A stretch of 64,000 bases of DNA, taken from CAZWBR01 sp964404205 (GTDB lineage: Bacteria; Bacteroidota; Bacteroidia; Bacteroidales; Prolixibacteraceae). The stretch covers positions 1 through 64,000 of the forward strand of contig CAYOJD010000004.1 of assembly GCA_964404205.1 (NCBI GenBank), given 5' to 3'. Below, in pieces: positions 29,297 to 38,807 of this stretch. Each line of letters starts with the position of its first letter. Positions within the stretch are counted from its first letter, which is position 1. Under the pieces are notes generated by a model. The model had not been told where the DNA came from and did not search any database. It saw nothing but the letters and a program-made list of their open reading frames with translations. The position numbers were made by a program, and so were the translations under genes.

Positions 29297-29887
29297 TTAA
29301 AATTTTAACAATTCTTCATACAAACGTTGGATTGGTAATCCCATGACATTAAAATATGAACCTTCGATTCGTTCAATGGCTACATATCCAATCCATTCCT
29401 GTACCCCGTACGATCCGGCTTTATCGTAAGGCCGGTAATGTTGCAAATAATAATCAATCTCCGAATCGGCAAGATGCTTGAAGTAAACATCGGTCACGGC
29501 CGAGAAGGAGTGCTGTTTGGCCGGCGACGTAATGCAAACCCCGGTAATCACGGTATGACGATGGCCCGAGAGTTTCTTCAGCATCTCGAAGGCGTGGGGA
29601 TAATCGTTGGGCTTACCCAGCACCTCTCCGTTAATTATTACCACCGTATCAGCCGTAATGATGATATCGTCAGGTTGAATATCGGCTATGAAAGCCGAAG
29701 CCTTTAACTCTGCCAGATACACAGGGACCTCATGGGCTGCCATCGTTTCCGGGAAACTTTCATCGACTTCGCGCACCTTCACTTCGAATGACAAGTTCAA
29801 CCCACCCAGCAGTTCTTTCCGCCTCGGAGACTGCGAAGCCAGAATAAGACGGGCGTTTTTATATTTATCGAATAAATGATTTGTCAC
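29297..29887 (-). CDS. maf: Maf-family nucleoside triphosphate pyrophosphatase
   Basis: Cytoplasmic house-cleaning enzyme that hydrolyses non-canonical or excess nucleoside triphosphates (dTTP/UTP for the YhdE type) to monophosphate and pyrophosphate. The 196-residue protein has the family signature LASQSPRRKELL (about 16-27), VDESFPE, and the ITADTVV motif with the catalytic Asp, then GKPNDYPHAFEMLKKLSGH. The start is GTG; no ATG lies between it and the conserved first strand. It sits between kdsC (18-base gap) and the S46 peptidase in a four-gene operon. Confidence 0.93.
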   Translation of the reverse strand: MTNHLFDKYKNARLILASQSPRRKELLGGLNLSFEVKVREVDESFPETMAAHEVPVYLAELKASAFIADIQPDDIIITADTVVIINGEVLGKPNDYPHAFEMLKKLSGHRHTVITGVCITSPAKQHSFSAVTDVYFKHLADSEIDYYLQHYRPYDKAGSYGVQEWIGYVAIERIEGSYFNVMGLPIQRLYEELLKF

Positions 29888-29905
29888 AATACTTTCTGTT
29901 TCAGA

Positions 29906-30436
29906 TTAAAAACTACTCCAATTTATCGTTTCGGGATTGAGCCATTTGCCTTGCGCACGCATCACCATTTCGATAACATCGCGAACGCACCCTTCGCCTC
30001 CTTCGCGATCGGAGATATATTTTGAAACCGATTTGATTTCGGGGGCTGCATCTTTAGGGCAGACTGGAAAACCCACACGGGCCATCACCCCATAATCGGG
30101 TATATCATCGCCCATATACATCACCTCAGAAGCATCCATTTTGTTGCGTTGAAGAAAATCGTCGAGACACGGCATTTTATCGAGTGTGCCCATGTAAATA
30201 TCGCGGATACCAAGCTTCTCCAGCCTTAGTCTAACGTCGGCAGTACGGCCTCCGGTAATAATTCCGATGGTGTAACCACTGCGAATGGCAAACATAATGG
30301 CAAAACCATCTTTCATATTGGCGGTTCGTACCGGGTCGCCTTCGGGCGACAGCGGCTGAACAGCCTTCGACAAAACGCCGTCGACGTCGAAAAGAAAACC
30401 TTTAACCTTCACCAGTTCTTCCTTAAAAAAAGTCAT
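29906..30436 (-). CDS. kdsC: 3-deoxy-D-manno-octulosonate 8-phosphate phosphatase, KdsC-type HAD
   Basis: Removes phosphate from KDO-8-phosphate in lipopolysaccharide core synthesis; cytoplasmic. The 176-residue protein is a cap-less C0-type HAD enzyme: motif I FDVDGVLS (about 15-22, nucleophile Asp and acid/base Asp), motif II in IITGGRT, a Lys in DKMPCL and motif III MGDDIPDYGVM. Length fits KdsC tetramers. Its ATG overlaps the TGA of the upstream gene by four bases (ATGA), so translation is coupled. Some KdsC-like proteins act on other sugar phosphates, so substrate is likely rather than certain. Confidence 0.88.
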   Translation of the reverse strand: MTFFKEELVKVKGFLFDVDGVLSKAVQPLSPEGDPVRTANMKDGFAIMFAIRSGYTIGIITGGRTADVRLRLEKLGIRDIYMGTLDKMPCLDDFLQRNKMDASEVMYMGDDIPDYGVMARVGFPVCPKDAAPEIKSVSKYISDREGGEGCVRDVIEMVMRAQGKWLNPETINWSSF

Positions 30437-31206
30437 TGTAATTTATTATGGGTTAAATAAATATCATTGCTGATTATTCGATAAATTTCCTGAAAACCCG
30501 GATAACCGGCCAACATTTCGATGTGGCTTTGCATCACGGCAATATTGTTCCGAATGGCTGGCCCTGTCTGTACCGTTTGTGGCGAGAAATGTGTTGCTTT
30601 CGAAGCGGTTTCGGCAATCAGTGGCTTCAGAATTGAGAAATCCATCTGTTTATCATCGACCAGCCGCTCACCTATAGCATATAGATGGTTGACAAAGTTA
30701 CAGACAAAAACAGCTGCCAGATGAATCTGTTTTCGCTGCCGAGAATTGATCTCACGGACATCGTCAGACAAGCAAATGGCCAATTCCCTCAACTTCGTCA
30801 GGTTGGATTCACTATTGGCTTCCAGACAGATGGGAATATTCCTGAAATCGATGTCCCGCCCTTTCGAGAAAGTTTGCAGCGGATAAAAAACACCGTAATT
30901 AGAGCAATGATTGGCCAAAATATCAATTGGAACACTGCCGGCAGTATGCACAACCAGTTTGTCGCCAAATGAACACGACTCGACGAACGGCTGAATTGCA
31001 CTATCGGTAACTGCAACAATATAAATATCAGCACCTTTATCAATTTTACCAATATCGGTAATCCAGTCACATCCTATTCTTTCAGCCAGAGTTGAAGCAC
31101 TCAGCCGGCTTCTGGACCAAACCTGAACAACCGGAACTGCTGAATTGACGAGCGCTATGCTCAATTGCGTGGCCAGATTACCGGCACCCATCATCACCAC
31201 TTTCAT
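30433..31206 (-). CDS. Rossmann-fold DUF2520 protein
   Basis: A 257-residue protein with an N-terminal Rossmann fold of the NADP oxidoreductase (ProC/F420-like) group (VVMMGAGNLATQL, residues 3-15) and a C-terminal helical DUF2520 domain (about 125-250) with RKQIHLAAVFVCNFVNHLY. It resembles 6-phosphogluconate/pyrroline carboxylate reductase relatives, but no reaction is established. Three ATGs are possible; 31206 is chosen because the promoter at 31225-31256 would put the transcript start at about 31218, leaving 31218 and 31215 leaderless. It leads the operon with kdsC, maf and the DPP11 gene. Confidence 0.82.
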   Translation of the reverse strand: MKVVMMGAGNLATQLSIALVNSAVPVVQVWSRSRLSASTLAERIGCDWITDIGKIDKGADIYIVAVTDSAIQPFVESCSFGDKLVVHTAGSVPIDILANHCSNYGVFYPLQTFSKGRDIDFRNIPICLEANSESNLTKLRELAICLSDDVREINSRQRKQIHLAAVFVCNFVNHLYAIGERLVDDKQMDFSILKPLIAETASKATHFSPQTVQTGPAIRNNIAVMQSHIEMLAGYPGFQEIYRIISNDIYLTHNKLQ

Positions 31207-31224
31207 CGTTTGCATCATTTTCGA

Positions 31225-31256
31225 CAAAAATACCTTTCTAAATCGATAATGGCCAA
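31225..31256 (-). promoter_or_regulatory. Promoter of the DUF2520-kdsC-maf-DPP operon
   Basis: Minus strand: -33 TTGG (31253-31256), 20 bases, -7 TATTTTTG (31225-31232). It sets the operon start and argues for the ATG at 31206. Confidence 0.65.
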
Positions 31257-31277
31257 TTTACCCCCAATTTTACGGCA

Positions 31278-31303
31278 TAAAAAAGGCGGCTTAACAGCCG
31301 CCT
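31278..31303 (-). terminator. Terminator of the tonB gene
   Basis: AGGCGGC and GCCGCCT form a 7-bp GC-rich stem with a six-base loop; a T-run follows on the minus strand. It lies 28 bases after the tonB stop. Confidence 0.85.
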
Positions 31304-31330
31304 CCATCATTTATATTTGATTTTTTAAAC

Positions 31331-32014
31331 TTAGTTCTGCAACTGAAACTTAATGGGTACCTGAAACGACACCTTAACCGGACGCCCGTTTTGCCTTCCC
31401 GGTTTCCATGTTGGCAAACTGCTCACGACCCGCAGGGCCTCGTTGTCGAGCGCCTTATCGACCCCCCTCAAGATACTTACATTTTCAACCTTTCCCTCTT
31501 TGTTGATGATAAATGTCAGATAGACTGTTCCCTGAATATTCTGCTCCTGAGCCAGTGACGGATATCTAACCGATTGGGACAGATATTTTTGTAATCCCAG
31601 CATCCCACCCGGAAATTCAGGATTCTCTTCGAGTTGGCCGATAAGAAATACCGGTTCCGGTTTTGAAGTCTCTTCGGGAACGGTAGGAATCAAATCGATT
31701 ACAGTTTCTTTTGTAGCCTCAGAAGTAAAATCCAATGATTCGTCGATGCTTTCCGAATGATCATCAACAATATCAATTACTTCAATAACAACGGGCTTTG
31801 GCATCTCTTTCGGTTTGTCTTCGGGCTTCGTTATCGGGATAAAATCAACCTCCGTTTCGATTGGTTCTCCCCCACTAAAAACATTTGCCGGTTCTACTTT
31901 TGTTCCCCATGAAAAGGCGATTAAAACAATTCCGATGGCCATAATAAAACCAATTTGGAAAAACATTGACCTCTTACTTTCAAGGTCGGCTTTGGGTGAT
32001 TTCTTGGCTTCCAT
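31331..32014 (-). CDS. tonB: TonB-family energy transducer
   Basis: Couples the ExbBD proton motor in the inner membrane to TonB-dependent outer-membrane transporters such as the SusC protein of this window. The 227-residue protein has one N-terminal membrane helix (about 17-38, FFQIGFIMAIGIVLIAFSW), a periplasmic Pro/Lys/Glu-rich spacer (about 55-125), and a C-terminal TonB domain (about 140-227) with EFPGGMLGLQKYLSQSVRYP, GTVYLTFIINKEGKV and LPTWKPGRQNGRPVKV. Length is typical of Bacteroidota TonB proteins. It is a single gene; exbB/exbD are not in the window, so which transporters it serves is not known. Confidence 0.93.
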   Translation of the reverse strand: MEAKKSPKADLESKRSMFFQIGFIMAIGIVLIAFSWGTKVEPANVFSGGEPIETEVDFIPITKPEDKPKEMPKPVVIEVIDIVDDHSESIDESLDFTSEATKETVIDLIPTVPEETSKPEPVFLIGQLEENPEFPGGMLGLQKYLSQSVRYPSLAQEQNIQGTVYLTFIINKEGKVENVSILRGVDKALDNEALRVVSSLPTWKPGRQNGRPVKVSFQVPIKFQLQN

Positions 32015-32160
32015 TGTTCGATATTTTTAGTTGAACATTTATCGAACAAAAGCCAACTTCCGTGCCTTAAAATCTTCACCCAGACATCAAATCTACAATC
32101 AACAATAATTCAATAAATTAACATACAAAAAGTATTCGTCCGGAAAATAGTAAAATGACT

Positions 32161-32184
32161 AAAATCGCCCGTATGGGCGATTTT
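32161..32184. terminator. Terminator between tonB promoter region and the sigma-54 regulator gene
   Basis: AAAATCGCCC-GTAT-GGGCGATTTT is a perfect 10-bp inverted repeat with T-runs on both sides; it lies 21 bases beyond the regulator stop on the minus strand. Confidence 0.75.
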
Positions 32185-32204
32185 AATTGGCGATTTTGCT
32201 GTTT

Positions 32205-33584
32205 TCAATCGATCGATTTATGTATCGCAATATTGAATTTGGCAATTTTACGTTTCAATGCGTCGCGCGAAATGCCCAGAAGAGCTGCTGCTTCGGTTTG
32301 GTTGAAAGTTGTTTTCTCCAGAGCTGAGGCTATCATTTGTTGCTCCATCGAGTCGAGGTTCAGGTTGTTATGAATGGAATGGCTACTGTCGCCCGACGAG
32401 AGGGGAAAATCATCTGCCGTCAGCCGATTTCCAGAAGAGAGAATCAAGGCCCTTTCAACCAGATTACGAAGTTCGCGAACGTTTCCTGGAAACAAATAGT
32501 TTTTCAGCTTTCGAATAACGGCATCATCGACCAGGGGCTCACGTTGATTCTTTCGATGCGAAATTTGGGAAACAAAATGATGAAGAATCGGTTCGATATC
32601 TTCGGTCCGTTCTCGCAGCGGCGGAATATTAATTTCAATGGTATTGATGCGATGGTAAAGATCCATACGAAACCGCCCCTCTTTGACCATCTCGAACGGC
32701 GAACGGTTGGTTGCCGAAATCACCCGTAAATCAATATTAATTTCTCGGCTGCCACCTACTTTGCGTACTCTCCTTTCTTCCAGCACGCGCAGCAATTTGG
32801 CTTGCAACCCAATGGGCATATCTCCTATTTCATCCAGAAAAAGCGTTCCTCCTGAAGCCATTTCAAGATAGCCTTTCTTTTCGTCGCGGGCATCGGTAAA
32901 TGCCCCTTTCACATGACCGAAGAACTCGCTTTCAAGCAGATTCTCGGGTATTGCAGCACTGTTTACCGGAACAAATATTCCTTTCTTTCGAGGACTTGCA
33001 TAATGAATAATGCGTGCAATGATCTCTTTTCCGGTTCCATTCTCACCGGTAATCAATACATTGACACCCGGATCTGCGGCAACTTTCAGTGCTAACCCAG
33101 TAACAGCTTTTATGGTTGGGCTTATTCCAACAAAGTCCTTGTCGACAAGCTGCTCCAATTCGCGGTTAAGCAACGAATGGCGTATCTCCGCTTCGTTCAG
33201 ACGATTTTGCAACTGCATCATTTTTCCGGTCCGTTCAATGGCAACCAGTATATCCATCACCTGAAATGGTTTTCTGATAAAATCGGAAGCTCCCAACCGC
33301 ATCGACTGTATAACCATCTCCATATCACCATAACCGCTCATCATCATCACGGATGTGTCTCTGGAGATCCAACGGACCTTTTCCAACACTTCCAACCCAT
33401 TAATTCCCGGCATCATGACATCGAGCAAAAGAATATCAAACTGGTCGTCGTGCAGCAACCTGAAAGCCTGTTCGGCCTGATTCGCAGCGACCACTTCAAA
33501 ACCTTTCTTTTGCAAGTGCCACGAGAGTTGCTCGGTTATCTTGGTTTCATCGTCGAGAATAAGAATTTTCAGGTTGTTGTTCAT
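32205..33584 (-). CDS. NtrC-family sigma-54-dependent response regulator
   Basis: Activates RNA polymerase with sigma-54 (RpoN) at -24/-12 promoters when phosphorylated. The 459-residue protein has a receiver domain (1-~120; acidic pair Asp11/Asp12, phospho-acceptor Asp55 in LLLDVMMPG), an AAA+ domain (about 150-375; Walker A GENGTGKE near 178, sigma-54 contact loop GAFTDA near 226, Walker B LFLDEIGD, R-finger region FRMDLYHR) and a Fis-type HTH at the C-terminus (FNQTEAAALLGISRDALKRKI). GAFTDA instead of GAFTGA is a known natural variant. The cognate kinase gene lies 12 bases upstream. No sigma-54 promoter is visible next to it; a candidate target is at 61160. Confidence 0.95.
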   Translation of the reverse strand: MNNNLKILILDDETKITEQLSWHLQKKGFEVVAANQAEQAFRLLHDDQFDILLLDVMMPGINGLEVLEKVRWISRDTSVMMMSGYGDMEMVIQSMRLGASDFIRKPFQVMDILVAIERTGKMMQLQNRLNEAEIRHSLLNRELEQLVDKDFVGISPTIKAVTGLALKVAADPGVNVLITGENGTGKEIIARIIHYASPRKKGIFVPVNSAAIPENLLESEFFGHVKGAFTDARDEKKGYLEMASGGTLFLDEIGDMPIGLQAKLLRVLEERRVRKVGGSREINIDLRVISATNRSPFEMVKEGRFRMDLYHRINTIEINIPPLRERTEDIEPILHHFVSQISHRKNQREPLVDDAVIRKLKNYLFPGNVRELRNLVERALILSSGNRLTADDFPLSSGDSSHSIHNNLNLDSMEQQMIASALEKTTFNQTEAAALLGISRDALKRKIAKFNIAIHKSID

Positions 33585-33596
33585 TGTAAAGTCGTT

Positions 33597-35678
33597 TTAT
33601 GGTTTCGATACAGGCAATTCAATTGTCATTACAGTTCCTTCTCCTGATGTGCTAAACGGAATAATCCGCCCATTCATTTGCGTGATGATTCCATGGGCAA
33701 TGGCCAGTCCAAGACCGGTACCTTGCCCAAGTTTTTTGGTGGTAAAAAATGGGAGGAAGATATCGGTCAGTTTATCTGCTTCAATACCAATTCCATTGTC
33801 TTTTATCTGGATGACAACGCCGCCGGATGCAGACCATGAGGTTACAACAGCGATCCGTTTTACCGAGTTTTCTTTTTGGACTACTGCATCACGAGCATTG
33901 GCTATCAGGTTCAGTATCACTTGTTCAAACTTATGCGGATTACCCAAAAGCAGAACATCGGGCGCTTCATACAATTCCTCAAGTTGGATTCCGTGATTAA
34001 TCATCTGTTGACGAACCATTTTCAACGCATCGAAAATCACCTTGTCGGGATTAAAAAGTTCCACAATCTCCTCTTTCTGTCCACTGGAAAAAATCCTGAT
34101 GTGGTCAACAATACCCCTTACCCGCTCAATATCATCAAAAATCCCTTTAACTGTTTTTTGAACGAAAGCCTTATTAAAATCAGGATCAGCCAATTCGTCA
34201 CGTATAATTTCAGACGACAATGAAATATTTTGCATCGGTTGGTTAATCTCATGGGCAATTCCGGCTGCCAGCTCCCCCAGCGAAGTAAGGCTCGACTGAT
34301 GAAAGATAATCTTTTGCTGTTGCTGCTGACGGTCGACCGCCTGACGCACCTCTTCTTCAAGTCTGGAATTATCACGTTTCTTTTGCACATAACGGTAAAT
34401 TACAATGCCAATGGCAATTACAACAAAAAGAATGGTAGCGGCCAAACTTAATCGCCATTTGTTCAGCGATTCTTTTTCGAGGCTTAATCTAAGGTTCTCG
34501 CTCCGGGCCTGGAGAATATCGTTTTCCTGTTTCTTTTGACCCAGTTCGTACAAAACCAATGTATTGGCCAACTGGTTGTTTTTTTCTTCGAGATTCTTCT
34601 TTTCGAGCATTGACGAATACTCCAACTGAGCCTTGAATGCTTCTGCATAATTGTGCATATCGGATTGAACAATGGCAAGTAGTTTAAGTCCCTCGCGCAA
34701 CTGTTCATTCTCGCCATGGCGACGTGCAGTTTCCACGGCCAGCCGGGTAAAGGTCAAACTTTTAGACAACTGGTTTACTGAAAGATAAAGTCTGCCCAGA
34801 TTGAGCCAATTGGCCGTCAGCCCAAATTGATCATTTAACTCTTTCTGAATATCAATGGATTGGTTAAAATAAACAATTGCTTCAGCTTCATTTTTGAGCA
34901 TATACGATGTACTCCCAAGCTGGTTGAATGCCGTTGCCTGTCCGTCGCGGGAACCTAACAACAAATAAATGCGATGCAAACGTTCAAAAGATGTAAGTGC
35001 CTTATCGTAGATACCCCGATTGTAATGTAATCGCCCGATTTTTTCAACAGTAACGGCCTGACCAATGCTATCACCGATTTGTTCCTGATTGAACAACAGA
35101 TTGTTGTACCATTGCAGGCTTGAGTCGTAGTCGCCAAGATTGGAGTAAACATCGGCAATATTGGATACCAATTGAACGATTTGCTTTTTATCGCCCGATT
35201 TTTTGGCAATCGCCAGTGCGGCCTCATAATTCTCGAGTGCTTTGCGGTAGCGGGCAATCCTGAAATAGAGTGTCCCAACTTTGGATATGCCCTCTTCGTC
35301 ACCAATCTGTTGATAAATATCGAGCGTATTCTTGTAATATTCCAGTACCTTGTCGTAATCGCTTGAGAAATAATAGCCAACCCCTATATTGTTGAGCGCT
35401 TCGGCTTCTCCCCTTTTGTAACCAGAATTCCGGGCCAACTGTAAAGCCTGCTCGGCATAGGCTATGGTTTGTTCAGGATTGGTGTACCAGTTGGCAGCCG
35501 AACGGGCATTTAAACTGTCAATTCGGGCAATTGCTGATTGATTTTGAGCCAACAATACAGATGGATAGAGCAATAAAGCGAATGTCAACAAATGCCTGGC
35601 TGCATGAACGTTAAGGAAGCCTTTAGCCCTCGCACCCTGAGGCGATCTATGTTTGGTATGGCTTCTGAACAAAATCAT
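33597..35678 (-). CDS. TPR-containing sensor histidine kinase, partner of the sigma-54 regulator
   Basis: Inner-membrane kinase that should phosphorylate the NtrC-type regulator encoded next. The 693-residue protein has a signal peptide (cleavage near residue 44), seven or so periplasmic TPR repeats (about 60-370), a coiled coil, a membrane helix (about 407-427, LAATILFVVIAIGIVIYRYV), a dimerisation domain with phospho-His476 in GIAHEINQP, and a HATPase domain with N box NLIANARDA, G1 DNGIGIEADK and G2 GTGLGLAIAHGI. No known ligand-binding domain is seen, so the stimulus is unknown; the TPRs suggest protein or peptide sensing. AHEINQP is typical of NtrB/HPK4 kinases, which fits the partner. 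Confidence 0.93.
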   Translation of the reverse strand: MILFRSHTKHRSPQGARAKGFLNVHAARHLLTFALLLYPSVLLAQNQSAIARIDSLNARSAANWYTNPEQTIAYAEQALQLARNSGYKRGEAEALNNIGVGYYFSSDYDKVLEYYKNTLDIYQQIGDEEGISKVGTLYFRIARYRKALENYEAALAIAKKSGDKKQIVQLVSNIADVYSNLGDYDSSLQWYNNLLFNQEQIGDSIGQAVTVEKIGRLHYNRGIYDKALTSFERLHRIYLLLGSRDGQATAFNQLGSTSYMLKNEAEAIVYFNQSIDIQKELNDQFGLTANWLNLGRLYLSVNQLSKSLTFTRLAVETARRHGENEQLREGLKLLAIVQSDMHNYAEAFKAQLEYSSMLEKKNLEEKNNQLANTLVLYELGQKKQENDILQARSENLRLSLEKESLNKWRLSLAATILFVVIAIGIVIYRYVQKKRDNSRLEEEVRQAVDRQQQQQKIIFHQSSLTSLGELAAGIAHEINQPMQNISLSSEIIRDELADPDFNKAFVQKTVKGIFDDIERVRGIVDHIRIFSSGQKEEIVELFNPDKVIFDALKMVRQQMINHGIQLEELYEAPDVLLLGNPHKFEQVILNLIANARDAVVQKENSVKRIAVVTSWSASGGVVIQIKDNGIGIEADKLTDIFLPFFTTKKLGQGTGLGLAIAHGIITQMNGRIIPFSTSGEGTVMTIELPVSKP

Positions 35679-35856
35679 CGATTGCTGGTTATTTTTTCGA
35701 ATTTAACAATAAGCACTTAATCATGCAATATTTCGAAATCAAATGGTTTAATCACATCAGTCAAGGTTCAAAAAAACGATATGATGAAAATCAGGCTTCG
35801 AAAAATTAAATACTAATAATCAGAACATTACAATTAAATGTAAAAATAAAATCAAA

Positions 35857-35893
35857 AAACAGTTTATTTAGATTAACAAATTAAAAACTGTTT
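35857..35893. repeat. Inverted repeat upstream of ppdK
   Basis: AAACAGTTT (35857-35865) and AAACTGTTT (35885-35893) form a 9-bp perfect inverted repeat, half-sites 28 bp apart, just upstream of the -7 element. Possible operator. Confidence 0.4.
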
Positions 35894-35905
35894 TACGAAT
35901 AAATT

Positions 35906-35913
35906 TAAATTTG
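35906..35913 (+). promoter_or_regulatory. -7 element (TAAATTTG) for ppdK
   Basis: Perfect TAnnTTTG match 46 bases before the ATG at 35960. No clear -33 TTTG at the right distance, which fits a regulated promoter. Confidence 0.45.
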
Positions 35914-35959
35914 TCGGAAAATTTGGAAAATCAAAGAATTCAAACTTATCCATTGATTT

Positions 35960-38674
35960 ATGACTAAGTACGTTTACACATTTGGAAACGGTCAGGCGGA
36001 AGGCCGCGCTGATATGAAAAACCTATTGGGTGGCAAAGGTGCCAACCTGGCTGAGATGAACCTGATTGGAGTACCTGTTCCTCCGGGTTTCACCATTACT
36101 ACAGAAGTATGTACTGTATTTACCGAACAGGGGCGCTTTGCTGCAATCGAATTGGTAGCTAAAGAGGTTAAACAAGCCGTAGCATATATCGAAACCCTTA
36201 CCGGAACAAAATTTGGTTCGAAAGAAAACCCATGTTTGGTTTCAGTCCGTTCAGGAGCCCGTGCTTCAATGCCTGGTATGATGGATACCATTTTGAACCT
36301 CGGCTTGAACGACCTTGCAGTAGAAGGAATTGCCAAAAAATCGGGGAACGAGCGTTTTGCCTGGGACTCATACCGCCGCTTTGTTCAGATGTACGGTGAT
36401 GTTGTGTTAGGGATGAAACCACACAGCAAAGAGGATATCGACCCCTTCGAAGAAATTATCGAAGCACTGAAAGAAGAACTGGGAATTAAAGAAGATACCG
36501 AGTTTACCGTAGCCGATTTAAAGATCTTGGTCTTGCGTTTTAAAGAAGCAGTATTGAAGAAAACCCGTAAGGATTTCCCCTCTGATCCATGGGAACAACT
36601 TTGGGGTGCCGTTGGCGCAGTATTCGAAAGCTGGATGAACGACCGTGCCATCTACTACCGCAAACTGAACAATATCCCGGCCGAATGGGGTACTGCAGTT
36701 AACGTTCAAGCCATGGTATTTGGCAATATGGGAAACAACTCGGCTACCGGCGTTGGTTTTACCCGCGATGCATCGACAGGTGAAAACTTGTTTAACGGCG
36801 AATATTTAATCAATGCTCAGGGCGAAGATGTTGTAGCCGGTATCCGCACACCGCAACAAATTACACTCGAAGGTTCGCGCCGTTGGGCTGTTCTTCAGAA
36901 TATTACAGAAGAAGAACGTGCGGCCAAATATCCTTCACTCGAAGAGGCTATGCCAAAAGCTTACGCCGAGTTGAAAGAGATTCAGCTCAAACTCGAAAAC
37001 CACTACCGCGATATGCAGGATATCGAGTTCACCATTCAGGATGGTAAACTTTGGCTGCTGCAAACCCGTAACGGTAAACGCACCGGCGCAGCAATGGTAA
37101 AAATTGCCGTTGACCTGCTTCAGGAAGGTTTGATTGATGAAAAAACAGCCCTGCTCCGCCTCGAACCCAATAAACTCGATGAACTACTCCACCCTGTTTT
37201 CCATACTGAGGCATTGAAATCTGCAAAAATAATCGGGAAAGGCCTTCCGGCATCGCCAGGAGCTGCTACCGGTCAGATTGTTTTCTTTGCCGACGAAGCA
37301 GCCAAATTCGAAAACTCGATACTGGTACGTATCGAAACATCGCCCGAAGATTTGGAAGGGATGAACATTGCACGTGGTATTTTAACCGCCCGAGGCGGTA
37401 TGACTTCACACGCTGCCGTTGTTGCTCGTGGTATGGGTAAATGTTGTGTTTCGGGAGCAGGAAGCCTCCGAATCAACTACAAAAACCGTACGATGGAAGC
37501 CAATGGTAAAATTTACAAAGAAGGCGACTGGATCTCGCTAAACGGTTCGACAGGAGAAGTGTACGAAGGGAAAGTGAAAACCCAGGAAGCCACTTTGAGC
37601 GGCGACTTTGGCAAAATCATGGAACTCTCTGACAAATATACCCGCATGTATGTCCGCACCAATGCGGACTCGCCCAAAGATGCACGCGTAGCACGCGAAT
37701 TTGGGGCTAAAGGTATTGGCCTCTGCCGTACAGAGCATATGTTTTTTGAAGGCGAACGCATCAAAGCCATGCGCGAAATGATTTTGTCGTCTGAAACTGA
37801 AGGCCGCAAAGAAGCGTTGGCAAAATTACTCCCATACCAACGTGCCGACTTCGAAGGCATTTTCGAAGCCATGGCCGGATATGGCGTAACCGTTCGTTTG
37901 CTCGACCCGCCGTTGCACGAATTTGTTCCCCACCAGCAAGCTACCCAAAAAGAGTTGGCCGAAGAGATGGGTATCTCGATCGACCAAATCCGTATCAAAG
38001 TTGCCGAACTGGAAGAATTTAACCCGATGCTGGGTCACCGTGGTTGCCGTTTGGGAATCACCTATCCCGAAATCACGGAAATGCAATCCAGGGCAATTAT
38101 CGAAGCGGCCCTGAACCTGAAAGCCAAGGGTATCGAAACCAAACCCGAGATCATGGTTCCGCTCGTAGGCACCATTGCAGAACTGAACAACCAATCAAAA
38201 ATTATTCACGATACTGCGGCTAAAGTTTTTGAAGAACGTGGCGAAAAAGTGGAATATCTGGTTGGAACGATGATCGAAGTGCCTCGTGCTGCCCTGACCG
38301 CCGAAGGAATTGCCAAAGTTGCCGACTTCTTCTCTTTCGGGACAAACGACCTTACCCAAATGACAATGGGCTTTTCTCGTGACGATGCTGGCAAGTTCTT
38401 GCCGGCTTACCTTGAAAAAGGTATCCTGAAACAGGATCCATTCCAGGTTCTCGATCGTCACGGTGTTGGCCAATTGGTCGAGATGGGGGTAAAAAAAGGC
38501 CGTTCCACCAAACCCGATTTGAAAGTAGGTATTTGCGGCGAACATGGTGGAGAGCCAAGTTCAGTCGAATTCTGCGACGCTGTTGGGTTAGATTATGTAA
38601 GTTGTTCGCCTTTCCGTGTACCGATTGCCCGTTTGGCAGCTGCACAGGCCAACATCAAACATTCAGCCAAATAA
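35960..38674 (+). CDS. ppdK: Pyruvate, phosphate dikinase
   Basis: Interconverts pyruvate, ATP and phosphate with phosphoenolpyruvate, AMP and pyrophosphate; a central carbon enzyme of many anaerobic Bacteroidota, in the cytoplasm. The 904-residue protein has the ATP-grasp domain (1-~370, [42 protein letters not shown]), the swivelling phosphohistidine domain with His484 in GGMTSHAAV, and the C-terminal PEP/pyruvate barrel with [17 protein letters not shown] and the catalytic Cys in [19 protein letters not shown]. All parts are complete and length is normal. It is a single gene with its own terminator; neighbouring codons suggest high expression. Confidence 0.98.
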   Translation: MTKYVYTFGNGQAEGRADMKNLLGGKGANLAEMNLIGVPVPPGFTITTEVCTVFTEQGRFAAIELVAKEVKQAVAYIETLTGTKFGSKENPCLVSVRSGARASMPGMMDTILNLGLNDLAVEGIAKKSGNERFAWDSYRRFVQMYGDVVLGMKPHSKEDIDPFEEIIEALKEELGIKEDTEFTVADLKILVLRFKEAVLKKTRKDFPSDPWEQLWGAVGAVFESWMNDRAIYYRKLNNIPAEWGTAVNVQAMVFGNMGNNSATGVGFTRDASTGENLFNGEYLINAQGEDVVAGIRTPQQITLEGSRRWAVLQNITEEERAAKYPSLEEAMPKAYAELKEIQLKLENHYRDMQDIEFTIQDGKLWLLQTRNGKRTGAAMVKIAVDLLQEGLIDEKTALLRLEPNKLDELLHPVFHTEALKSAKIIGKGLPASPGAATGQIVFFADEAAKFENSILVRIETSPEDLEGMNIARGILTARGGMTSHAAVVARGMGKCCVSGAGSLRINYKNRTMEANGKIYKEGDWISLNGSTGEVYEGKVKTQEATLSGDFGKIMELSDKYTRMYVRTNADSPKDARVAREFGAKGIGLCRTEHMFFEGERIKAMREMILSSETEGRKEALAKLLPYQRADFEGIFEAMAGYGVTVRLLDPPLHEFVPHQQATQKELAEEMGISIDQIRIKVAELEEFNPMLGHRGCRLGITYPEITEMQSRAIIEAALNLKAKGIETKPEIMVPLVGTIAELNNQSKIIHDTAAKVFEERGEKVEYLVGTMIEVPRAALTAEGIAKVADFFSFGTNDLTQMTMGFSRDDAGKFLPAYLEKGILKQDPFQVLDRHGVGQLVEMGVKKGRSTKPDLKVGICGEHGGEPSSVEFCDAVGLDYVSCSPFRVPIARLAAAQANIKHSAK

Positions 38675-38692
38675 TATCATCCGATAGACAAG

Positions 38693-38720
38693 AAAAAAGG
38701 AGCTTCGCGCTCCTTTTTTT
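38693..38720 (+). terminator. Terminator of ppdK
   Basis: AAAAAAGGAGC and GCTCCTTTTTTT form a stem around TTCGC with a T-run. Confidence 0.88.
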
Positions 38721-38755
38721 ATTTCAAGCTAAACATAAACCACAATTGGCAGAGA

Positions 38756-38786
38756 TTGGCCAAATTAACGAAATGCACTATCTTTG
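38756..38786 (+). promoter_or_regulatory. Promoter of ruvX-def
   Basis: -33 TTGG (38756-38759), 19 bases, -7 TATCTTTG (38779-38786); ATG 22 bases on. Confidence 0.7.
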
Positions 38787-38807
38787 CCCAAAATATAAAA
38801 AACTTAA

